Shown: positions 1 through 12,400 of the stretch, in pieces
Position numbering within the stretch: the first letter of the stretch is position 1
Layout: the number at the start of each line of letters is the position of its first letter
Assembly (NCBI RefSeq): GCF_000247695.1
Contig: NW_004624842.1
Coordinates: 4,527,627-4,591,626, forward strand
Source of the DNA: Heterocephalus glaber
Taxonomy: Eukaryota > Chordata > Mammalia > Rodentia > Bathyergidae
Reading direction: 5' to 3'
DNA: 64,000 bases
The notes under the pieces: generated by a model
The model's input: only the letters and a program-made list of their open reading frames with translations
What the model was told of the DNA's origin: nothing
Database searches by the model: none
Position numbers and translations under genes: made by a program

Positions 1-689
1 GGCTTCCCTGTTGCTATATCTTCTAGCCATGTGGCCCAGCTCTCTCCTCCCCTCCATTCTAAATCCTCCATCCCCCAGCCCTCTTTTCCTCAACGTCACT
101 TCCTGGCATTAGAGCATCCTTCTGCCTCATTCTTCCCCCCAGTGCTTGCTCTTGAACCTTATCCTTTACCGGCCTGCAGATGCTGCTTCTCTGGCCTAGC
201 CTTCTCTGTCTTGGCCCTTGCATAGCTGTTTCCAGACTAGAGGCCCCCAGTCTTTGCCCCTCTACTATTTTCTGGTTATCTGGTCCTGACAAGCATCCCC
301 TATCACCCTGACTGGACCACACTCCACCTGCGATGGGGTTGAGAGGATGATGACGGTGGGCTGTGGAGGCTTTGGGGCATGCATTTCAGGACTGCAGGTC
401 AAAACTTGGATCCAAAGGGTAGCAAGGACAGGAATGGGAAGATGTGTCCTGGAGAATACCAGCCCGAAACCAGGTCTTTCATTTAGAGATCATGAGGGTT
501 GCTTCTATTTGAGCACTGCCCTGATTAACTGAGTTGTAGTAGGTGTACTTATCTGACTGAGCCTTTCGGCTCAACAAAGAACACCCATCTCTCCTAAGCT
601 AGAGATTGGATAGCTTTTATACATTTTCTCCTGACTCCCTATAAATGTCTTAGCACTTTTTGAAATCCTGTGATTATTTGTTTATTTGT

Positions 690-830
690 GCAATGATTTG
701 ATCACTATATGCCAATAAACCCCATGAAGGCAGCGATCATGACTGTTTTATTCATTATCCTCTCTCCAGCATCCAGCATAACAGCATTGAACACTCAATA
801 AATAATCATTGAGTGAATAAATAAACGAGA
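690..830 (+). repeat. L2 3' end
   Basis: It reads from 'ccccatgaaggcagcgatca' to a 'caataaataatcattgagtg' type ending, matching the usual L2 tail (cataaGTAGG..CAATAAAT..TGAATGAATGAA). Confidence 0.6.
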
Positions 831-1369
831 TGTGAGAATGACAGGGAAATGAATATTTCCAAAACCTCAGGAAATATATTCAGTCCAGGCACTGCCCTGA
901 TGTGTATAGAAATCCAACAAAGACCCTGATCACTTGAGCTTCTGGGACCTTAAACCTCATGATAAGGTTGTACACCAAAGCTCCCAGGGACTTGCCTTAT
1001 AGGTTCCAAGGACTTTGCCATCATATTAGTGTAAGGGTTTTAGTGCCATTTCACCTATCCCTGCTTCCAAATCCCAAGGTTCTTTTGGTCCAGGTAGACC
1101 AGCTCAACGGCTAACATGGCCTCCTACATTGTCAGCTTCTTAGTCAAGATTTTGGTTGTGCCTAGCTAGCCTCTAGCCTTCCACTTCCCAAAAGCAAGTG
1201 CCAAGTATCCCACAGCAGACCCTGTGGAAAACAGCTGGATGATGACTAACCTAAGGTTGGGAAATTCTTTCCTTTTTCCTGTGTTCCAAGCCCATGTGTG
1301 CTCCTCTCTCCCAAGCATCTGCCTGTAGATACCTTGCAAGTCCCTCACCTTCAATATACGGTATTCTGT

Positions 1370-1800
1370 GCTGATATCAGTATCTCTTCCCCATACACCT
1401 GCTCTTTCTCCAATGTCATTCTTAATGACACTGCAATTCAGCCCGTCTCCAAGATGGAACCCCAGGGGCCATCCTGGACCCCTTCTTTTCCTCTCACTTC
1501 CAAAAGGTGATCAATTCTTTCTGTCCCCCTTCTGTCTTCCAAATTTCATCTCACCATCCTGTCATCACTATTGTAGACTAAGCCACTGACCTCTCGTATC
1601 TGCATTACTTATAGGTTCCTAGCTACTCTTCTGCCTCTGCTCTCTATCCAGTCCATCTACTACTACCCTGCACGTCTCGTCATGTTACCCCTGCTTCAAA
1701 ATTTGTAGTGGTTCTCCCCTTAAAGGAGTAAGCAAGCCAAGGATGACCTCAGTCTCCAGCCAAGAGCTCTCTCCTGAACTTTGGACCCACATAATCAACT
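1370..1800 (+). repeat. L2-like LINE fragment
   Basis: The pyrimidine-rich text, including a 'catcctgtcatcactattgt'-type segment and the ending around 'ggttctccccttaaag', resembles the 3' part of L2 in sense orientation. Called from memory of the family. Confidence 0.5.
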
Positions 1801-1857
1801 CTATTCAGGGTTCTTTTGTACTAAACTCAACTAAAACAGCTACATCTAGAGGAGAGT

Positions 1858-2003
1858 TTTAGCTGGGCATGGTGGCACATACTTGTAATCCCAGCATTTG
1901 GCGGGCTGAGGCAGGAGGATCACTGCAAGTTGAGGCCAGCCTGGGCTACATAATGAGTTCAAAGCCAGCCTGAAATACTTAGGGAGACTGTCTAAAAAAA
2001 AAA
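1858..2003 (+). repeat. B1 SINE
   Basis: It starts GCTGGGCATGGTGGCACATA, contains two 'gccagcctg..ctacat' units from the B1 internal duplication, and ends in an A-rich tail. Confidence 0.85.
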
Positions 2004-3058
2004 GGAAGGAAAGGAAGTCCAGGAATAGAGGGCTGCAGGCAAACAGATCAAGGTGCCTAAAAAAGAATTAACTTTTCTCCATCTTCTGCTCTGCCTTCCT
2101 TTTTATGGGCTTTCATTAGAAAGTTTCCCACTTTCTTGGGGACAGGATGCCCCCAAGAGCTATAGGCTTACATTCTACCAGCTTAGTGGCCTAGGCAGAG
2201 AGTTTTTCTTTTCCCCAATAGTTGTAGCAAAAGAACAAAATTTGAGTCTTATTCACTTGGTTTGGGTCACATGCTTGTCCCTGGATTGGCAAGGCTTAAG
2301 CCATATATACTTACCCAGTTCAAGGAGAGGGAGTTGGCTGAGGGAGAGGGGAAGTGTTTCCTAAAAGAAAACTGAACAAGGATAAGTTGATAAAAATCAG
2401 ATGTCTGCTGGGCTAGCTCCTCCTGGTGTCCCACAAAATCAAAATAGTAAAAATTCAACTCATCATTTTTCTTCCAAAAGACTTGTTTCTTCCAGTCCCA
2501 AACTAAACTTTTCCCAGTGTCCTGGCATTGCTCTTGTACATCAGTAAAATCAATGGTATTATTGCCCCAGCACTTACATAGTACATACAGTAATACTCAG
2601 TAATTTTTTTGTTTTCTTATTTTTGTTGTTTTTATTTTTTCTATTTCTTTTTGCTGAATAAATGAATAATTTAATTATGGACTGGTGGAGTGGTCTTAAA
2701 TAGACTCAGTTGTGACAGGGCCATATCACCTTCCTCTCGTGCATCCTTTTATCTGACTGGAAAAAACATACCAAAGGACAAGTACCTGGAAAATATCAAC
2801 TAAAATTAGCTTGAAGGTTGGTTTTTAAAGTTGGAATAGTTCATGCAAAACAATGAAAAGGAGGCTTTCAAATTACAGACTGTCGGTTTCTCTTACTTAT
2901 TCGTTTTATTATCTTAGGCACTATCACCTTTCTGAGCCTCAGTTTTCGCATCTGTAAAGTGGGGAGAGTGGGGCCTCTCTCATAAAGCCACACAAACCCT
3001 ATGCCAAGTGCCTGGTATAGCATCAGCATCAATAAATATAAGTTCAAAACCCCTTCCT

Positions 3059-3138
3059 GGGCCAGGGATTTAGCTCAGTGGTTTTGCCACCTGCTGTGCA
3101 AGCGCAAGGACCCAAGTTCGATTCCTGGTACCAAAAAA
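3059..3138 (+). repeat. ID SINE, young form
   Basis: It has a tRNA-like A box (TTTAGCTCAGTGG) and B box (AAGTTCGATTCCTGGTACC) followed by A8. This is the recurrent ID form of the window. Confidence 0.9.
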
Positions 3139-3465
3139 AAGCCCTTTCCTGAACTTCTTTTGACACTTCTAAGAGCCAAGAAGAGTCCTGTACCCAGTGA
3201 AGTACATTTTGTTAAATGAATTCTAATCTTATTTACAGATTCTGTGGTGCTGGTGTTGAGGGTAAGAGGCAAGCATGACCGACTGAGGGAGACTCCCAGA
3301 AGACAACCCTTTTTAAAAAATAAAAATTAAAAACAAATTACATATTCATCATAAAGTGATATTGAGGGAAAATAAAAATCCCCTTCTCTATTCCTATCTC
3401 CCTGTAATTTATATATGAATCCATATATCACCAAAAGAATGTATACATCAGGAAAAGAACTTGTG

Positions 3466-3831
3466 CAGTAGACCCTCAAAGTTACAACCAGCCTGGCATA
3501 ATAAACAACTGGAGTTATGACCAGAATTTTAGTTTTAACTTACGAACAAAGTCTTGAGTTACGATCTGAAGGCTGGCCTTTTGTGCTTCCAGATGGTCTC
3601 AGATACAGATTTAACCCTTAAAGAGTTCTGGAAGGAACATTATAACATCCTCCCTGTGTGGGGTTAATTGAGAAATCCTGGGCCGATGTCTCTCTAAGGA
3701 CACTGAGATCTGCCTGTATACAGGACAGAGACTTTGAAGGCTGTGTAGAGGAACCTGAGCCTTCAATTGACCAACTTGAGTTATAACCAGCCCTCAGGAA
3801 TGAATTGAGTTTGTAAGTCAAGGGTCTACTG
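3466..3831. mobile_element. Tigger/pogo-like non-autonomous DNA element
   Basis: The left end CAGTAGACCCTCAAAGTTAC and the inverted right end (CAGTAGACCCTTGACTTAC on the other strand) form imperfect terminal inverted repeats 366 bp apart. TA follows the right end; the left flank is TG, so the TA duplication has decayed. There is no transposase coding capacity. Confidence 0.65.
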
Positions 3832-3859
3832 TATAAATATATATTTTTTGTTGTTGTTG

Positions 3860-4012
3860 TTTTGTTTTGTTTTTTGAGACAGGGTCTTACTCTGTAGTTC
3901 AAGCAGGCCTTAAACTCACTATGTAGCCCAGGCTGTCCTCAAACTCCTGATGATCCTCCTGCCTCAGCCTCCTGAGTGATGGGATTAGAGGTGTGTGCCA
4001 CCACAGCTGGCT
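3860..4012 (-). repeat. B1 SINE
   Basis: The reverse-complement B1 starts TTTTTTGAGACAGGGTCTTA and ends with 'gtgccaccacagctggct'. Confidence 0.85.
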
Positions 4013-4052
4013 TCATGGAGGACTTTAAACACCAAATCTAGGAGCTTGGATT

Positions 4053-4258
4053 TTTGCTGGGTGTGGTGTTGCACACCTAAAATCAATCCCACCACTCTCA
4101 GAGGCTGAGGCAGGAGGATTACAAATTGAAGCCCAGCCTGGGCATTTTAGGAATTTAGCAAGACTCTGTCTCAAAATTTAAAAAAAAAATTTTTTTAAGG
4201 ATTGGGGATATAGTTTAGTGCAGTGGCTCTGATTTCAATCCTCAGTACTACAAAAGTA
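4053..4258 (+). repeat. B1-ID dimeric SINE
   Basis: A B1-like monomer ('gctgggtgtggtgttgcaca' to 'gactctgtctcaaaat') runs through an A/T-rich linker into an old ID-like unit ('ggggatatagtttagtgcag' to 'ttcaatcctcagtact'). The order matches B1-dID/MEN-type dimers of non-murid rodents. Confidence 0.6.
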
Positions 4259-4404
4259 AAACAAAAGGAGCTTGGATTTTTATTATGTTGGCGTCAGTGA
4301 ACAATGTTACTAGCCTGAAACAGAAAGATAGTCAATTTTTAATTTTCTCAAACAAACTTTTAAAAAGATTATACTCATAGTACATGGTACCAGGTGCTCC
4401 AAGA

Positions 4405-4552
4405 GTATTTGTTACAGGCTGCAGTGGTGCAGGCCTATAGTCCCAATTACTTGGGAGGCTGAAGCAGGAGGATCCTTTGAGCCCACAAGTTCAAGACCAG
4501 CCTGGGCAACATAGCAAGACCTTGCTTAAAAAAGAAAGAAAGAAAGAAAGAA
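4405..4552 (+). repeat. 7SL-derived B1/PB1-like SINE
   Basis: It reads 'gctgcagtggtgcaggccta', 'cttgggaggctgaagcagga', 'gaccagcctgggcaacatag', and ends in (AAAG)n. It lacks the B1 internal duplication. Confidence 0.7.
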
Positions 4553-5217
4553 ATCCAAAAAGAAATTGTTGAATGAATAAACTTTTTAAAAGTTTTTGTG
4601 AGTACAGCAAAGTTAAGATCGAGGTACCTGCCTATTTCTTTATTGTTTACAAACTTCTAGGGCCTTTGGCCAATTAGGGAGCTGAGTTCAAGGCTAATAG
4701 CACCCAGAGGGAACTAGGAGATAGAAAAGGGTCTCAGCCTTGCTAAGGCAGGAAAAGAATAAAAATAACTTTGAACAGCTACAATGTACTTGGTATACAT
4801 TACCTTGTGGAATCCTTGTACCCATCCCACATGTTAGGAAGATGAGGTTCATGACTTGAAGTGACTTGGTCAGAGTCACCCAGTAAGTGGATTTCTTTCT
4901 CCCCTGCCTCCATTCTTTTTTTTAATTTAAATTTTTTTATTTTAATGTAATACAAGTATATATTAATAAAGAAATATAAAAGCTGTTCTATGAAAAAATA
5001 ATTTTTCATAACAAAAATAGAGAATGACAGTGTAAATATACTGAGTATCATGATCTTAAAAGAATATATTTTCATTTGCTAATCTGTCATTTCCTCATAA
5101 TACTATACCTTTTTTGCATAATTATTAACAAAGTATTATTAATTATTAACAAAGTATCTCACACTTGGTATAATTTTGAACAATTTCTCCTCTCTAGACA
5201 GCAGCTAGAAGGATTCT

Positions 5218-5302
5218 TTTTCCTGGCACTGGGGATCAAACCCAGGGCCTCATATATGCTAAGCAAATGCTATACCACTGAGCTACAGCCCCAGCCTCAA
5301 GA
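5218..5302 (-). repeat. ID SINE, old form
   Basis: Reverse-complement ID of the older type: 'ggcactggggatcaaaccca' to 'ccactgagctacagccccag'. Confidence 0.75.
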
Positions 5303-5319
5303 GGGTTCTTTTAAAAATA

Positions 5320-5860
5320 CAAAACAGATGACTTCGTGTTCTTGCTTAAAACTCTCCAGTGGCATCCATAACTTGAGGTAAAAATCCACACTTCTCACAA
5401 GCTCGTAGGCCAGCATATTAGGCCTAGCTTCAATCTTTACTACACCAGAGACACCCAGGCCTTATTTCTTTCTGATGTGCCAAGCTCATTGCCACAATTG
5501 GGTCTTTGCACTTGCTGCTTCCTTTTTCTGGAGACACACACACACACACACAACCACACCCCTAGCTCTACCTGTAGCTGGCTCCTCATCTCTCAGTTCT
5601 CAGCATGAAAGTCACTTCCTTGAAGAAACTTTCCCTGATTTCCCCTGGGAAGCAGTCCTCTTTCGAGTCTCTCCTACCATTATTCTCTATCATTTCAGCC
5701 TTCTTCATTGCACCTGCCACGACTTGTAATTATATACTCTTTTGCTTGTTTATTGCCTTTTTCCTTCAATGAGTCTGTGAACTCCCTGTTCCTTTCCCCT
5801 TGGCATCTGACACAGGGCCAGACACATAGTAGGCTCTTCAAAATCGGTAAATGAGTGGAT
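5320..5860 (+). repeat. L2 LINE 3' region with (CA)n
   Basis: A long sense L2 match by eye: 'ttgccacaattgggtctttg', 'cttccttgaagaaactttcc', 'gtctgtgaactccctgttcc' and 'cagacacatagtaggctctt'. A CA microsatellite lies at about 5516-5545. Confidence 0.7.
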
Positions 5861-6254
5861 AACCAGAGCAAGGCTGGAAGCCAAAGGCCTGCTTGGTGCC
5901 TGGCTCCTTGCACTGAAGGTTGGGCACCAGCTGGGGCAGGATCTGGTTTCTGGGGAGGGCTGAGTCCCAGGGCTGTGTCCCACCCTCCCGCCCATTCTTC
6001 CCGGAAGCGTTCTCAGCCCCAGGTCCCAGTTCAGGGAATTGGCCCAGGGGCGGGGATCCAGCCTTCCGGCTGCTCCTCTGTGGGTCCCGGTCTCTTCCCA
6101 GCCCCGGGGTGCGTAGGGGAGACACGGAAAGGTGAGCACTACTGGCCAGCGGGGCTGGAGTGACAGGGGCAGGCGGGGGCGCCGCGGAACGGCCGGGTCC
6201 GGAGGCTGGCACCGCCAGATAGCAGGCGCCCGGACTGACCCCGGCCGCCCGCAG

Positions 6255-6490
6255 ACCCAGACTCCTTCCTGAAGTCCGCGCGGCTGCAGCGGCTGCCGTC
6301 GTCGTCGTCGGAAATGGGCAGCCAGGACGGGTCGCCGCTACGCGAGACACGCAAGGACCCGTTCTCCGCCGCCGCGGCCGAGTGCTCCTGCCGCCAGGAT
6401 GGGCTCACGGTCATCGTCACCGCCTGCCTCACCTTCGCCACAGGTGTCACTGTGGCACTGGTCATGCAGATCTACTTTGGGGGTGCCCAG
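6255..6490 (+). CDS. GGT7: GGT7 exon 2: cytoplasmic tail and transmembrane anchor
   Basis: The acceptor is the GCAG before 6255 and the donor is GTGAGG after 6490. The exon reads DPDSFLKSARLQRLPSSSS, then an acidic/polar stretch with the cysteine pair CSC, then a hydrophobic segment (TVIVTACLTFATGVTVALVM) that is the signal-anchor. It enters in phase with a G supplied by exon 1 and lies in a GC-rich stretch. Confidence 0.93.
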
Positions 6491-9400
6491 GTGAGGGCGG
6501 CAGACGGGCAAAGGGAGAGAACTGGGGAGGAAAACTATGGAAACGCCTGAAGGGACCGTAGGAACTGGAGACTAACTGGTGGAAAGAGTCCAGGAAATGG
6601 GGAAGGGGTGAGGGTGTTGAGTTAGGAAAGGAAGATCCCAAAGGGAAGGGTTCTGGGACGTTAGGGGAACAGAACAAGATGGGACTTGATCCGAGTAGGA
6701 GGCACTGGGGGCAATGGTCATATAGGAGAATCAAGGGAACAAGAGGACAAGGAGGTGCTGCAGTGAGGCAGAGGCTCCTGCTGTCCCTGCCTAGCCCCCC
6801 CTCCCCTCCTAGATCTTCCAGCAGGGTGCGGTGGTGACCGATGCTGCCCAGTGCACATCACTGGGCCTGGAGGTGCTCAGTAAACAGGGATCTTCCGTGG
6901 ATGCAGCTGTGGCAGCAGCCTTGTGTTTGGGAATCGTGGCTCCTCACAGTTCTGGCCTGGGCGGGTAAGGAGCTCCAGGCAGTGGAGGTCTGGGTCCCCC
7001 TGGCCTACTTTCTTGGTGTGTCGCCCTGGTGTGGTGTTGTCTCAGTTTGGTCAGAGAGGCCCAGCCCCAACTCCTTGCATTTTCTCATTCTCCACCCAGT
7101 CTTACTCCTTTTTCCTCCTGGATGGATTCAGAAGAGCAAAGCTATCATATCTGGAGGTGTTTTCAGAACCTTTTTCAGGTTTTCCACTAAAAAAGGAAGT
7201 TTGTGAACTATTAAGTGAGATACACTGTGTATACTGTCATCAATAAAGGCAGGAATGCTTCAACATTTAAGGTTGCAAATGCCTGTGAGTCTGACAAAAG
7301 CTATAGGCCCTCTGTCCTCCAAAAATACGCCCCAGGCCAGGAATTCTTAAAACTGAGGTTATAAACTGATCACCCATGGACTACACTCAGTACAGATACT
7401 GGTTTAGTATGCACACTTAAATTGGGGGTGGTGGTAGAATTGGGGATTAAATTCAGGGTCTTCACACTTCCCCAGCCCTTTATTTATTCATTCATTCATT
7501 CATTCATTCATTTTTGCAGTATTGGAGATTGAGCCCAGGGCATTTGCACTGTGTTATGGCCCCAGCCTGTTTTCATTTTTTGAGATAGGGTCTCACTAAG
7601 TTGCTAAATTGCCCCGGCTTGACTCAAACTTGAAATCCTTCTGCATCAGTCTCTCAGAGTGCTGGAATTACAGGCATGTGCCACAACCCCTTGTTCCTTT
7701 TAAAAAAATTTATTTTTGAGACAGGATCTCTCTAAATCACTGAGTTACCTACTCTGGGCTTGGGTTTGTTTTTTATTTTTTATTTTTTGGTACCGGGGAT
7801 TGAACTCAGGTCCTTGCGCTTGTGGGGCAGGCGACGGAACCACTGAGCTAAATCCCCAGCCCTGGGCTTGGGTTTGTAATCCTCCTGCCTCAGCCTCCCT
7901 GAGTGCTGGGATTATAGGTGTGCACCGCCATGCCCAGCTCACACCTTTTTTTAAAAAAGTTGTTTGCTATTATTCAAAAGTTCAAAATTTTCATAAAAAT
8001 CTAGGTTTCCAGTATCTCTTGAGCAATCAGGAGATCTGATAATATTAGGCCCACATTCCACATGGGTGCAATTATCTGAGTTGAACAGAAGCTGCCTCCC
8101 ATGATGAAACAGGTGCTGTCCATTTTGCCATAGTTCCTGTCAAACCTTGTTGTTCATCTGTCCTGCTTTCCTTATTTTGTTACTTGGCTGCAGACATTTC
8201 AGTTTGCAACCCCCATCTCAAATTAAGCCACAAAGTTCTTATCATGGTTCCTGAAAGACCAGCCCTCCAGGCTTTCCAAAGAAATTCTCCTTTTAGCTTT
8301 GCACCATCTATCCTTACATAATCCAGTCCTGGGGGAGGGGAAGGGTTATACCAAGTAGGCAGGTGCAGGAAGCTGGCAGGGGTCCAGCTCTGGTCTGGGG
8401 GGGGTGGGCAGAACATCGTGCTTACCCAGTCTGTGGGTTCCCTAATCAGGGATTAAAGTCTCTAATAACAAGCTGGAAGAAGTCTATTGATCCTGGGTTC
8501 CCCACCCCCTTGATTTTACTCCCTACCTTTGTGGATTGACTGAGTCTCTGAATCACTGCTGGGGCAGGGGGGTGGTCTCAGACATCCAACTCAAGATGAC
8601 CAACTGAACCTACAATCCTCATCACTGTGGGTTGAGAGGTGGGAGATTAATGGTTCAAGAGGGGTAGCATGTTATCATCACCTTTCTCTTCTGTGTCTCT
8701 CCAGTGGGGGTGTGATGCTGGTACATGACATCCGACAAAATGAGAGCCACCTAATTGATTTCCGGGAGTCTGCACCAGGGGCCCTCAGGGAAGAGGCCCT
8801 ACAAAGATCCTGGGAGACCAAGGTGGGGACCCTGGTGAGAAGAGAGGGTCCAAAAGGCTCTACCTTTACTGCCTTTCTGTTAATCCAAGAATTAATTTGC
8901 TGAATATTTACTACAGAGGTAGGGAAAATAGTTGAGCTGGTGGCTGTAGGGAGATAGGTAGCCACCCTAAAATAAAATAATGAACAAAAAAATTTGGTTG
9001 GCTGGTAACAGAAATACTGCAATGCCCTACTTCACTGACAATCTTACCTACCTAGGAAGGGAAAACATAAGGAACAGGGAGGAGCCACTCAGTACCCTGA
9101 GATGTCACAAAGTTGCTGCACTAACATGCACATACCTCACCTGAGCCTGATGACTGTAAATTTCCCAGCCTGTGTCACGTTGGAGGATTAGAGAGAACCC
9201 TAACCCCTGAGACCAAAAGAGGAAATAGAATACCTTGGAGAAGTAGGTACTTAGTTTAGTGGCAAAACCCAAACAAACAGCTGTTATCACAGCTTCAAGT
9301 AATGATGTTGTGAAAATGAATTGGTTGAACAAAGGTCCCTTGTCCACCATTTTAAAGGCAAGTATAGATATAATCCAACATAAATTTCTATTTCAGTTGG

Positions 9401-12400
9401 TTCTGTCCTGGCTCTTTAAAGGGTTTGCTTAATTTATTCACTCCCTCAACTATGGTAGATAAAGTCAGGGACACAGGAGGGCTACCTGCTGGGAAATCTT
9501 GTCCCTCCCCTGGGATACTTGGCCTATGTCTCTCCCCTGTGCCAGCCATCCCTGGCTTGGGGCTCTGCGGAGTTCAGCCCAGCACCCCCCTTCCAGTGAC
9601 CTGGTCTCCTCTCTCCCTCACCTGCCCGCCTCGCCCAGCCTGGGCTCTTGGTGGGGGTCCCCGGAATGGTGAAGGGGCTACATGAAGCTCATCAGCTCTA
9701 TGGCAGGTAAAGACTCTCTTCTGGGGACCAGAAGCCCCTGCCTGCATCTCTCCTTGGGTGACCTTCTCCTGTCCTCCTGGATTCTTCCCTCCCCAACTCC
9801 CCCCTCCTAATATCCCCTTCCCTTGCCAGGATTCTCCTTCCCAGGAATCCCCCTCCCCCCAGGACCCCTCCTCCTTCCCCCAGGACCTCCTCCACCCCCT
9901 GCTCTCCGGCCCCCCCAGGCTGCCATGGTCCCAAGTCCTGGCCTTCGCAGCAGCTGTGGCCCAAGATGGTTTCAACGTGACCCATGATCTAGGTCAGTGG
10001 GACCTGGGGTTGGGGGAGAGGTGTGAGGTTGATGGGGGGAACCTTTGAGATTTGGGGCCCAAGCTGGAGAGGACCTCTCTTCCAGTTGCTCCTTAGACTT
10101 CTTCCCTCCCCATCCCACCCTCATCTGGAGGCAGCTTTGAATGAAGAGGATCTAGAAAGGGCCCATATGCGTCCCTGTCTCCCCCATAACAGGCTCCTGG
10201 TAGGCCACAGCACGTAGGGCCCGCCACTCACTCCTGCCACTCACTCCTCATCCACCCACCTATTGCTCAACTCAGCCATCCTGTCCAGTCCTGGTGTCCC
10301 CTTCCCAGCCTCCCATCCCTGTCCCCAGCCCGTGCCTTGGCTGAGCAGCTGCCTCCCAATGCATCTAACCGCTTCCTGGAGACGTTCCTGCCGTTGGGCC
10401 ACCTGCCGCTGCCCGGCTCCTTGCTGCATCGGCCTGACCTGGCCGAGGTGCTGAATGCACTTGGGACCTCTGGTCCTGCTGTCTTCTACAGTGGTGGCAA
10501 CCTCACGCTGGAGATGGTAGCTGAGGTGAGTACGCAGGTGGGAGGCGGGATGTGCCCCACGGACCTTATTACAGGGATGCCCTCTTCTTCCTTTCTTCCC
10601 TTCCTTTCTTCACATTGATTCTGATTACATTTCTTTGAAATTCTACAATAAACAAAACTAACCTGTGGTAATAGAAAAGAGAAGAGGGGCTGTCTGGGAT
10701 GTGGCCTGAAAAACCTGGGGTAATAGAAATGTTCTGTCTTGGTTGGGAGGGTACCTTTGGGCTTCTCAGCACTGGTGCCAGCCATGCAGACCTGGTGGAG
10801 ACCCGGCATCAGCCTGTTTCCCTAAACGCACTCACAACCCTCCCTGCCTTGGATTTCCTAGGACTGAGGGAAACATCTCTTTTTCTGGTGACTGTCAGGA
10901 CTGGGGTGGGGGGGGTTGACACAGGAGGTCACCCCACAGCCCCAAAGAGTCTTAGTCTGAGATACTAATGAGTTCTGAGAACTGCTGAGAGTAGTCTAGA
11001 ACTCCTAGTGGAAAGTTATGTTCCAGAAAATCTTGCAGAGACCAACTCAGCGGTCTTCTTGTCTGTGCAATGTGGGTGTATGTATAAATCTCTGCCAAAA
11101 AGTTGTGGGGGTTACATCGGTCTGTCATTTGTTCACCAGTTGTGGAGTGCTTGCTCTGTGCTGGGGCCTGTGTTGGGCACTGGAGGTGTGGATGTGGTGA
11201 TAGAAGCCCATCCCAAATGGACTTCACTGCAAAGTCTAGATACTGACTATAAAGTCTGCTGGATCCGTACATAGGGATGCAATCTACATCATCAAGTTCC
11301 TCTCTCTCTCTCTCTCTGTCTCTCCTCCTTCTCTTCCTCCTTCCCTCCCTCCCTCCCCCTTTTCTCCTTCCTCTCTTCTTTCCTCTCCCTCTCCCTCCGT
11401 CCCCTGCTGCCTCCTTCTCTCCTTCACCCCTCTTCTCCCCCTCCCCCTCCTGCTCTCTTCCTCTTCTCCCTTTTCCTCCCTCCCTTCTTCCCTCTTCCTC
11501 TCCCTCTCCCTTTCTGTCTTTCTCTTTCACTTTCTTCTGTTTGGATTCACTCTTTCTGTCAAGTCCTTTCCATACTTGTTCCCCACCAGACCATCTAAAG
11601 CCATCCTTCCAACAAGCCATCCCAGAGAAAGAATAGTTCTCATTGGTTCCAGAAAATGCCTCAAGGTTGTGTCTCATTGGTTTGTCATAGGTCTCATGAC
11701 TATTCCCAAACCAATCACTGAGACACAGAAAGTAATTATCTGATTGGCCAGACCTGTGCACCCTTACCTGGAGGTGGGGAAGGGAATGAAGAAGACCATC
11801 AGAGTGTTAAAAGTCTAAAATCAAAGTTGAGTTTATTAAGTTGCCAGAAAAAGGAACACATTTAGTAGCCAAAAAATTCAATGTGTAGTTCACTGAGAGT
11901 AGATAAGTCAAAAGTTTCAAGTACTAATCAGTACAAAAAAAGGAGATTCACAGTGATGATACTAATTTAGGATTGTCAGTTAGTATGCTGGGTTGAATGG
12001 AACAAGGCCATTGGTTTGTACAAGATTTCATTGGTCAGTAAATATGCTCCATTATGTCCCATAACAGTCAATCCTAACAGGCCATTTAAAGTTCTTGGTT
12101 TTGTAATGGCTTGATGATTGTAGTAAGATGCAGAATTCAGTTTTGATCTTTCCTAGGCAAGTACTGCCCTGAGAGGAAAGTCTTCCTTTTATACAGGCAG
12201 AGAGGGCAGCACATGCAAAGACATGGAGCCAGAGCTCAAAATCTGCAGGTCACTGCAGCTGCATACAGCTCACTGGGGAATAAATAGCAGGACATGATGT
12301 GGAGGAAGTAGGCAGGAGCTTTATCATACCTGCCAAGCTAAGCAGGTTGTTTGTGGAATGTACCTAGCACAATGCCTGGCACATGGTAAGTACTTGGTGT

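Larger units (their letters stand above)
1..6254 (+). other. Presumed GGT7 intron 1
   Basis: No open frame here resembles the GGT7 N terminus, and the sequence is mostly L2, B1, ID, MIR and a small DNA element. The stretch 5,900-6,254 just before exon 2 is GC-rich. Confidence 0.7.

Noticed and set aside
1..6254. GGT7 exon 1 (cytoplasmic N terminus)
   Set aside because: No frame resembling the known N terminus is visible here. It is most likely upstream of the window.
5838..6350. Minus-strand open frames of 129 and 170 codons
   Set aside because: They are antisense to GC-rich intron and exon 2 of GGT7, so they are open by composition only.
10952..11761. A 269-codon minus-strand open frame rich in Lys/Arg/Glu
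   Set aside because: It is the purine strand of the CT-rich tract in GGT7 intron 7. It is low-complexity, with no domain and no splice context.
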